Shown here: in pieces, positions 58,326-64,000 of the stretch
Layout of the letters: the number at the start of each line of letters is the position of its first letter
Numbering within the stretch: position 1 is the stretch's first letter
Notes under the pieces: model-generated
Database searches by the model: none
Told to the model about the DNA's origin: nothing
What the model saw: the letters and a program-made list of their open reading frames with translations, nothing else
Position numbers and translations under genes: made by a program
Source of the DNA: DATEHG01 sp041691295
GTDB taxonomy: Bacteria > Gemmatimonadota > Gemmatimonadetes > Gemmatimonadales > GWC2-71-9
Assembly (NCBI GenBank): GCA_041691295.1
Contig: JBEPVA010000002.1
Span: 1-64,000 of the forward strand
DNA length: 64,000 nucleotides
Direction: 5' to 3'

Positions 58326-58975
58326 CCGCAGTCATTCGGGTGCTGGTGGCCGATGATCACAGCGTGGTGCGCGAGGGATTGCGCCATGTGCTGGCCGGCG
58401 CGCCGGGATTCGAAGTCGTGGCAGAAGCAGCCACCGCGGCCGAGGCCATTGCCCTGGCCGAACGACATACGCCCGATGTGCTGGTATTGGATATTTCGAT
58501 GCCCGGCGGGTCGGGGCTGGGCGTGGTCGAGGAGATTCGGCGACGACTGCCCGATGTCCGGATCCTGATGCTCAGTATTCATGACCAGCGCGAATACGTG
58601 GTCGAGAGTGTCCGGGCCGGCGCCCACGGGTACCTGCGCAAGGATTCCACCCCGGCCGAACTGCGGGCCGCGATCACGGCGGTGCATCGTGAGGGCGCCT
58701 ACTTCAGTCCCTCCGTGGCCCGACACCTCGGCGCCGCCCTCCGGGGCGATGCCGGCACCGCAATCGAGAACGCCGGGCCCACCCTGACCCCCCGCGAGCG
58801 CGAGGTCCTGGTCCGGGTCGCCCGCGGCCTGACCAACAAGGAAACCGCCGCCGAACTCGGCATCAGCACCCGCACTGTCGAAGCCCACCGCGACAGTCTG
58901 TCCCGCAAACTTGGCATCAAGACCGTGGCGGGGCTTACCCGTTACGTCATGGAACAGGAGATGGGGCAATCGTAG
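58322..58975 (+). CDS. NarL/FixJ-family response regulator
   Basis: A 217-aa regulator: REC domain with VADDHSVVREGLRHVLAG and VLVLDISMPGGSGL (phospho-Asp), HGYLRKDS at the switch end. The LuxR-type helix-turn-helix is LTPREREVLVRVARGLTNKE and GISTRTVEAHRDSL. It pairs with the upstream kinase. Its stop codon lies inside the first of three heptamers (gtagtcc, gcagtcc, gtagtcc; 58972-58992). Confidence 0.95.
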   Translation: MTAVIRVLVADDHSVVREGLRHVLAGAPGFEVVAEAATAAEAIALAERHTPDVLVLDISMPGGSGLGVVEEIRRRLPDVRILMLSIHDQREYVVESVRAGAHGYLRKDSTPAELRAAITAVHREGAYFSPSVARHLGAALRGDAGTAIENAGPTLTPREREVLVRVARGLTNKETAAELGISTRTVEAHRDSLSRKLGIKTVAGLTRYVMEQEMGQS

Positions 58976-59140
58976 TCCGCAGTCCGTAGTCCTCCGATCT
59001 ACCTACGTAGCACCCGCAATGGCGTCGCATGAATCGAATGCTAGAATCTGTCACTGGTCACGGCTCACGGGGGTCGGATGATTGAGGACCAGTGACTCGT
59101 GACCGCTGGCTCTCGGCACACCCTCCCATCACCTCGAAAA
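58972..59140 (+). repeat. Heptamers at the stop codon and short intergenic region
   Basis: Three heptamers (gtagtcc, gcagtcc, gtagtcc) include the regulator's TAG. Further on, partly complementary segments around gtcactggtcac and accagtgac flank a centre. TAGAAT at 59042-59047 is a candidate -10 for the next gene. Confidence 0.65.
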
Positions 59141-59857
59141 ATGATGCCCGGCTTCATCTCCTACATCCCGATCGCCACAACGATCCTCGCCCTGACGTTT
59201 TCGACACTGCTGTTCCGGCGGTTCCGGGAGCGCGGCGGGCTGCACCTGCTCTGGTGGGGAATCGGGACGTTGACCTACGCGATGGGGACGGTCGCCGAAT
59301 CGCTGGTGACGCTGACCGGCTGGAGCGAGGCATTGTTCCGGACCTGGTACATCACGGGGGCGCTGCTGGGCGGCGCCCCGCTGGCCCAGGGCACGGTCTA
59401 CCTCCTGCTGCCGAAACGGACGGCCCACGCCCTCGCCGCCATCCTGGTCACCACGGTCGGCGTGGCATCCCTCTGTGTGCTCCTGGCGCCGCTCAGATTC
59501 GACCTGGTCGAGCAGCACCGGCTGTCTGGTCAGGTGCTCGGGTGGCAATGGGTGCGGTGGTTCAGTCCGTTCATCAATACCTACGCCTTTTTCTTCCTGG
59601 TCGGGGGCGCCCTGACCTCGGCCGTGCGCTACGCCGACCGGCCCGACACCCGTCAGCGGTTCATTGGCAATCTGCTGATCGCGCTGGGGGCACTGCTCCC
59701 CGGTATTGGCGGGACCTTCACCCGGTTCGGTCATACCGAGGTGCTGTACGTGACGGAGTTCGTGGGACTGTGGCTGATCTTTCTGGGATATCGCGCGGTC
59801 ATCTACGACCCTGCCACACGGTCCGTCACTTCGCTCGGCCGCTCCGCCGCGGCCTGA
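59141..59857 (+). CDS. Seven-helix membrane protein, sensor-module-like
   Basis: A 238-aa polytopic protein with about seven membrane helices and little else. Its start region (LLFRRFRERGGLHLLWWGIG) and the spacing of helices resemble the 7TM sensor part of the kinase at 56559 (LYRRYQKPYLRWWAVAW). It could be a stand-alone receptor or an accessory to that system; homology is by eye only. The ATG is 59141 or 59144. The 3' end overlaps the converging DUF3592-like gene by 55 bp. Confidence 0.82.
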   Translation: MMPGFISYIPIATTILALTFSTLLFRRFRERGGLHLLWWGIGTLTYAMGTVAESLVTLTGWSEALFRTWYITGALLGGAPLAQGTVYLLLPKRTAHALAAILVTTVGVASLCVLLAPLRFDLVEQHRLSGQVLGWQWVRWFSPFINTYAFFFLVGGALTSAVRYADRPDTRQRFIGNLLIALGALLPGIGGTFTRFGHTEVLYVTEFVGLWLIFLGYRAVIYDPATRSVTSLGRSAAA

Positions 59858-61356
59858 TCGGCGGGGCTTGCCAGCCCGCCTCTGACCCCGCCGCCCTTCA
59901 GGCCGATTGCGTCCGACAATCGGCTTGCCAGCCACTCCGCTGACCGCAGGTCACGCAGCCCGCTCGCGGCACTCCGGCTGCTGCCGTCAGCCAGTGTCAG
60001 TTGCAGATCGTAGTAGGCCTTGTTGCCGGCGGTCATTCCCACCTTCGGGCTGATCTGGCGGATCTCCCTCGGCGTGTAACGACTGGTTCCGGCCCAGGGA
60101 CCGACTCCCGATACCACTGTCAGTCCGCTCGAATCCGCACTGAGGGTGGCGTGCCCGAGCCATGCCCACAGCACCATCCAGAGCAGCAGTAGTTCGAAGC
60201 CTCCAAACACAATGCGAAAGAGCACTGGTGCGTGCGCCGAGAAGAGCGCGGCGACCACCCCACTCCAGATCAGGGTGAACCCGGTGATACCGGCTGCCAC
60301 CCCGATGTTGCGGGCCATCGGAAAATCCACTTCGATCGCGGTCAGCCGCTCGACGATACGGAACGGCGCATTGGCGGGCGGCCGGTACTCCGCGATTTCC
60401 TGCTGTTCCCTGACCACCAGCTCGGCGGGCGCGGTCTGATCGCTCTCGGCGGTGCGAAAGACCGGCACCTCGAAGCTGGCGTCATAGTCCACGCCGGGCA
60501 GGGCCGCGGAGGCTTCGAGCTGCCAGACCACCTTGTTGCGGGAATCCGATTCGTCGGTGGCAAGCGCGTCGGCGGGAATGCTGATCACGAACGGGATCGT
60601 GGCGGAGTCGGAATCCCGGCCAACTCCGGGAATCTGTTGTTCGTCCTGCCAGAGGATCGTGGTGGTGGTCGACGTGTTCTTTCCATTGCGACGGACCACC
60701 ACCCGCGAACAGGTCAGCGTCAGCGTGACCCCTTCGGTCGCCTCAAAGGCGTGAGGCACCCGGATCCGGCCGGCGATTTCCCGCCCGATCGACGCCGGCA
60801 CCGCCACCAGCTCGAGCACCGAGCGGCCGAACCGATGGGCCCGCATCGAGGCGTGAATGGCGCCCGCCAGCAGACCCAGTCCGATCAGCGGGAACAGCAG
60901 AATCAGCCACGCCGCCTTCTGCTCAGAGTGAATGCCCTGGCTGACGAACGCGATCGAGACCGGCAATGCGATCAGGTTCCACAACAGGGCGAATATCCAG
61001 AGCCCCATCGAGGCGTAACGGTTGCGGTCTTCGACCCGGCGGCTGGCCCAGTCTTCACGCCAGAGCCAGGGCTGACCGGGAGCGGCCGCAACCCTGGCGG
61101 CTTTTTGATCAGCGAGCTTGCGGGCCTTGCTGCTCGCGATGATCAGCCCGACCCCGACTGTGGTGAACATCAGCCCCGCGATTCCAGGACCGATGGACTC
61201 GGTCAGTCGGCCCTGCGCGGCCAGGCGGATGCCCTGAACCAGGGCAATGATTCCGCCTGCCGCGAATGGCAGCGCAAACAGGAGCATGCACCCCTGGGTC
61301 AGTAGCGGCGAGGCACCGTTCGTCGCGGCCGAGCGGGTCTGGGTCGGAAAGGTCAT
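59803..61356 (-). CDS. DUF3592-like membrane protein
   Basis: A 517-aa protein with four or five membrane helices (two near 20-75, two near 110-170, two near 345-400). A large beta-rich extracytoplasmic part between them contains VTLTLTCSRVVVRR and VPVFRTAES. The pattern of paired helices plus an arrestin-like beta domain resembles DUF3592-type proteins, but no function is known. The ATG at 61356 overlaps the upstream sulfurtransferase stop (ATGA); longer forms read into that gene. The 3' end overlaps the 59141 gene. Confidence 0.82.
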   Translation of the reverse strand: MTFPTQTRSAATNGASPLLTQGCMLLFALPFAAGGIIALVQGIRLAAQGRLTESIGPGIAGLMFTTVGVGLIIASSKARKLADQKAARVAAAPGQPWLWREDWASRRVEDRNRYASMGLWIFALLWNLIALPVSIAFVSQGIHSEQKAAWLILLFPLIGLGLLAGAIHASMRAHRFGRSVLELVAVPASIGREIAGRIRVPHAFEATEGVTLTLTCSRVVVRRNGKNTSTTTTILWQDEQQIPGVGRDSDSATIPFVISIPADALATDESDSRNKVVWQLEASAALPGVDYDASFEVPVFRTAESDQTAPAELVVREQQEIAEYRPPANAPFRIVERLTAIEVDFPMARNIGVAAGITGFTLIWSGVVAALFSAHAPVLFRIVFGGFELLLLWMVLWAWLGHATLSADSSGLTVVSGVGPWAGTSRYTPREIRQISPKVGMTAGNKAYYDLQLTLADGSSRSAASGLRDLRSAEWLASRLSDAIGLKGGGVRGGLASPADQAAAERPSEVTDRVAGS

Positions 61357-62225
61357 GGCGGCGAGGCCGGCCCGGTTTCGACCGGCGTATCCTCGCGGGC
61401 GCCCCACTCCGACCAACTCCCATCGTATACTGATACCGATTCGGCGCCGAGCTGCTCCAGGGCCAGCGCCAGGGCGCAGGCGCTCACGCCCGAGCCGCAA
61501 CTGAGAATGACGGGCCGTCCCACATCGATCCCGGCGGCCGAGAAGCGCCGTCGCAGTTCCGCTGCGGGCAGCAGGCGGCCGTCGGGGCCAACCAGTTCCT
61601 GGTGTGGCAGGTTCCGGCTGCCTGGCAGGTGACCGCCTCGCAGTCCGGGCCGAGGTTCGGGCGCTGTGCCTTCGAACCGCCCTTGCGAGCGAGCGTCGAC
61701 GATCTGGACCGCGCCGGAATGAACCGCCTGCCGGATAGCCGCAAGGTCCCGCACCGCGCAACCGTTGCGCTGGGCGCGGAACCGTCCCGGCGGGAGTGTC
61801 TGTGGTCCTGATTCGACAGGACGGCCTTCGCGCAGCCAGCGCTGGAATCCGCCATCCAGCACCGTGGTCCGTTCGTGCCCGAAGGTTCGCAGCATCCACC
61901 AGGCTCGTCCGGCGCTCACGTTGGTGCCTGAGCTGTCGTAGACCACAATAAGATCGTCGTCCGACACCCCGAGCGCTTCCATCCTGGCGCTGAACTGCCG
62001 TGCTGACGGCAGCATGTGAGGCAGCGGCGTGTCCGGATCGCTGCTGGCGTCATGATCGAAGAACAATGCGCCGGGGATATGCGCCGCCAGGAATTCGGCG
62101 CCGGGATCACGTCCAGCCTGGGGGAGGTACCACGACGCGTCGAGGACCCGAACGCCAGGCTCGGTGAGCCAGCTGGCAAGACGGTCCGGATCGGTCAATG
62201 TGGGGATGGAGGATGGCAGGGCCAT
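61353..62225 (-). CDS. sseA: Thiosulfate/3-mercaptopyruvate sulfurtransferase
   Basis: A 290-aa tandem-rhodanese enzyme transferring sulfur from 3-mercaptopyruvate or thiosulfate to a thiol acceptor. The N-terminal inactive rhodanese domain has LDASWYLPQAGRD and HIPGALFFDHD. The C-terminal catalytic domain has DARSQGRFEG, GGHLPGSRNLPH and the active-site loop SCGSGVSACAL with the catalytic Cys; CGSG-V-S/T is typical of mercaptopyruvate types. A TAGAAT box ends 5 bp before its ATG and is shared with the divergent gene. Confidence 0.94.
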   Translation of the reverse strand: MALPSSIPTLTDPDRLASWLTEPGVRVLDASWYLPQAGRDPGAEFLAAHIPGALFFDHDASSDPDTPLPHMLPSARQFSARMEALGVSDDDLIVVYDSSGTNVSAGRAWWMLRTFGHERTTVLDGGFQRWLREGRPVESGPQTLPPGRFRAQRNGCAVRDLAAIRQAVHSGAVQIVDARSQGRFEGTAPEPRPGLRGGHLPGSRNLPHQELVGPDGRLLPAAELRRRFSAAGIDVGRPVILSCGSGVSACALALALEQLGAESVSVYDGSWSEWGAREDTPVETGPASPP

Positions 62226-62240
62226 CCCCTATTCTACTGT
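62226..62240. promoter_or_regulatory. 15-bp divergent region with one symmetric -10 box
   Basis: The whole gap is 15 bp. TATTCT (62230-62235, plus) and TAGAAT (62236-62231, minus) overlap in tattcta, and each ends 5 bp before its own start codon. Both genes therefore appear leaderless and use the same base pairs for opposite promoters. Confidence 0.65.
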
Positions 62241-63866
62241 GTGCCCACCGCCGCGCCCAGCCGTCTGACCCATCTGCTGCTCCTGATTCTCGCCGTCGGC
62301 GCCCTGGCGGTGGTGCTGGCTGTGCTGCCGTATCGCACCTTCGAGCTCGATCGTTTCTTCATTCCGAAGGAAGTGGTGCTACACAACACTGCGTTGCTGG
62401 CCGGGCTGGTCGCCTGTATCGGGCTGCGCCAGCTAAGGTTGTCCGCGGCGGATGATGTGCTGCTCGCCTTTTTTGCCCTCTCGCTATTGTCCGGATTGCT
62501 CGCCGGCAACGGCTGGCTCGCCTTTCGTGGCATCAGCATCACCCTCTCCAGCCTCGTCGTGTTCTGGACCTGCCGCCGCCTTGCCTCGAACGGGCTGGGT
62601 CGGCCGATGGTGGCCATCCTGGTCATCGGCACCCTGGTCGGCGCCGGCACCGCGCTGCTGCAGGCCTACGGGCTCAGCAGCGACATGTTCAGCCTCAGTC
62701 GAGCGCCGGGCGGCACCTTCGGCAACCGGAATTTCATGGCGCACCTGGCCGCCATCGGCCTGCCGCTGGTCGTGGCCCTCACGCTCCAGACCCGCAATCG
62801 AATCGCGGGGCTCGCCGGGGCGGCCGCGGTGCTGGTCCTCACCGGTGCCGTGGTCATCACCCGGAGCCGGGCCGCCTGGCTCGGCATGGCCTCCTCGATG
62901 GTGTTCTTCGCGATCGCGGGACTGTGGATCGGCGGGTTGGCCCGGGATCCACAGATTCGGCGGCGGCTCGGGATGCTGGGGGCCGGTGCGTTCCTCGGGG
63001 CGGCGCTCGCGCTGGCCCTGCCCAACAGCCTCAACTGGCGCTCCGATTCGCCCTACCTCGAAACCCTGCATGACGTGGCCAACTATAAGGAAGGGAGTGG
63101 CAAGGGACGACTGCTGCAGTATGAGAACACCCTGCGGATGTCACTGGCCCATCCGATCCTCGGTGTGGGCCCGGGCAACTGGGCGGTGAGCTACCCGCGC
63201 TATGCGCCAAAGCGCGATCCATCACTCGATCAGGATGACGGGATGGCGTCGAATCCATGGCCCAGCAGTGACTGGATGACTTTCCTGTCGGAACGCGGGA
63301 TATTCGCCACGGCGTGCCTGCTGCTGGCGCTGCTCGGCCTGGGCATCCGCAGCTGGCGCCGGTGGCAGAGCAGTCCGCTCAAGGTCGACAATCTGCAGAT
63401 CCTGGCCCTGCCCGCAGTGCTGCTCGCGGCCGTGACCTGCGGCGCCTTTGACGCGGTACTGGTTCTCCCGATTCCGGCGCTGTATGTCTGGGCCGCGGCC
63501 GGAGTGCTCTCGCCAGTGGAGCCAGGGGCCGGCCGGGTGGTCGAGCTGTCGGGGCGGCGGCGAGTCTGGCTGGTGGGAAGCTTCGCGGTGTTCGGCGTGG
63601 CGGCAGCGGTGCGGAGCGGAATGCAGGCCGCCGCCATGGGTGCCTACGAGCAGGCCTGGAAGATCGGTGATGCGGAACGGGCGGCCAGGCTCGATCCCGG
63701 CAGCTACCGGATCCGGATGTTTCTGGCCCAGCGCTACTACAGCCGCGGTGACTGCGTCCGCACCCGGCTGCACGCCAGCAGGGCCCACGACCTCTTCCCG
63801 GAGGCGCCTCGGCCCAAGCGGCTGCTGGCCGCCTGCGGCGCGCCCCGATCGTCAGGCGACCACTGA
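62241..63866 (+). CDS. O-antigen ligase-family membrane protein
   Basis: A 541-aa polytopic protein with about ten or more membrane helices and the Wzy_C/O-antigen-ligase motif LAHPILGVGPGNW after a periplasmic loop. Upstream it has GTFGNRNFMAHLAAIGLPL, also typical of this family. A C-terminal soluble tail (about 470-541) has TPR-like features (YRIRMFLAQRYYSRGDCVRTR). It may ligate or polymerise surface glycans or glycosylate proteins; which one cannot be told. The start is GTG; no ATG precedes the first helix. Confidence 0.9.
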   Translation: MPTAAPSRLTHLLLLILAVGALAVVLAVLPYRTFELDRFFIPKEVVLHNTALLAGLVACIGLRQLRLSAADDVLLAFFALSLLSGLLAGNGWLAFRGISITLSSLVVFWTCRRLASNGLGRPMVAILVIGTLVGAGTALLQAYGLSSDMFSLSRAPGGTFGNRNFMAHLAAIGLPLVVALTLQTRNRIAGLAGAAAVLVLTGAVVITRSRAAWLGMASSMVFFAIAGLWIGGLARDPQIRRRLGMLGAGAFLGAALALALPNSLNWRSDSPYLETLHDVANYKEGSGKGRLLQYENTLRMSLAHPILGVGPGNWAVSYPRYAPKRDPSLDQDDGMASNPWPSSDWMTFLSERGIFATACLLLALLGLGIRSWRRWQSSPLKVDNLQILALPAVLLAAVTCGAFDAVLVLPIPALYVWAAAGVLSPVEPGAGRVVELSGRRRVWLVGSFAVFGVAAAVRSGMQAAAMGAYEQAWKIGDAERAARLDPGSYRIRMFLAQRYYSRGDCVRTRLHASRAHDLFPEAPRPKRLLAACGAPRSSGDH

Positions 63867-63883
63867 TGCGGTCGATGCGAAGA

Positions 63884-63913
63884 GGGCCGGATTCGCGTTC
63901 GCGATACCGGCCC
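63884..63913. terminator. Bidirectional hairpin terminator
   Basis: gggccgg (63884-63890) pairs with ccggccc (63907-63913), and inside it tcgcg and cgcga pair around a tt loop, giving a long interrupted stem. It lies between the converging O-antigen-ligase-like gene and a gene entering from the right. Confidence 0.75.
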
Positions 63914-63956
63914 CCGAGCACCGCTTCGTCGGTCCCCCCGCCCGCTGCCCCTCTCG

Positions 63957-64000
63957 TTACTGACGATTCTCCTCGATCGAAATACTGACCTCGACATCAT
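63957..64000 (-). CDS. C-terminal end of a leftward gene (partial)
   Basis: In the second minus-strand frame the edge reads DVEVSISIEENRQ followed by TAA, with no internal stop, after which the hairpin terminator follows. This looks like the last 13 residues of a gene outside the window. Too little is present to assign a family. Confidence 0.35.
   Translation of the reverse strand, partial: DVEVSISIEENRQ

Noticed and set aside
57485..58969. Leftward 494-codon frame opposite the kinase/regulator pair
   Set aside because: Ser/Arg/Ala-rich shadow without domains.
63737..64000. Leftward 87-codon frame at the window end
   Set aside because: Arg/Ser-rich and overlaps the ligase-like gene; another frame ending at 63957 is more protein-like.

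Overview
The window is about 64 kb of high-GC bacterial chromosome with roughly 50 densely packed protein genes. I saw no rRNA, tRNA, CRISPR array, insertion sequence or prophage. The organism is diderm: it encodes TamA/TamB-type outer-membrane assembly proteins, several lipoproteins and an O-antigen-ligase-like protein. A PadR regulator beside an ADOP-type (duplicated MacB-like) permease, together with the GC content and the M48, S41 and two-component gene content, fits Gemmatimonadota best, with Acidobacteriota second. This placement is inference from gene content.

Layout. 150-19742 is one long leftward block: Omp85/TamA protein, TamB, diacylglycerol-kinase-like lipid kinase, PAS/GAF histidine kinase, NtrC-like regulator with damaged sigma54-activation motifs, zinc-ribbon miniprotein, NlpC/P60 peptidase, HAD phosphatase, membrane protein, AcpS, a three-enzyme GH18-CE4-GT2 polysaccharide protein, and cytochrome c-FTR1. 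19901-25763 runs rightward: peptide-type solute-binding protein, one DppB-like permease, PBP4-like DacB, double-VanZ protein and SixA phosphatase, converging on a nitrilase. 26866-39132 is metabolic: FprA ferredoxin reductase, a GNAT-cobalamin adenosyltransferase fusion, AroB, a primary-type sigma factor, a Lon-N protein, GlcD-GlcE-GlcF glycolate oxidase, HAD phosphatase, YgfZ and an epimerase. 39186-47766 holds a mini-lipoprotein, a MoxR-type ATPase, PadR-ADOP, a cytidylate-kinase-like protein, an MFS exporter and the VWA protein that probably partners the MoxR ATPase. 47874-53654 is proteolysis and envelope: M48 lipoprotein, membrane proteins, CtpA, and a serine-hydrolase homologue that has lost its catalytic residues. 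54024-59857 carries a LytS/LytTR pair and a NarL-type pair. The end has a DUF3592-like protein, a 3-mercaptopyruvate-type sulfurtransferase and an O-antigen-ligase-like protein. Most same-strand neighbours are coupled by ATGA overlaps.

The most unusual signal is in the gaps. Many intergenic regions are built from degenerate tandem repeats of 7 or 8 bp. They are purine-rich on the coding strand just after a stop codon, sometimes containing the stop, and pyrimidine-rich just before the next start, so the two halves can pair. Related modules sit inside dacB and glcF, where the pyrimidine half has a codon-compatible period of 9. Many genes that follow such gaps look leaderless, with a TAnnnT box 5-8 bp before the start codon. 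One divergent pair (62225/62241) shares a single symmetric -10 box in a 15-bp gap.
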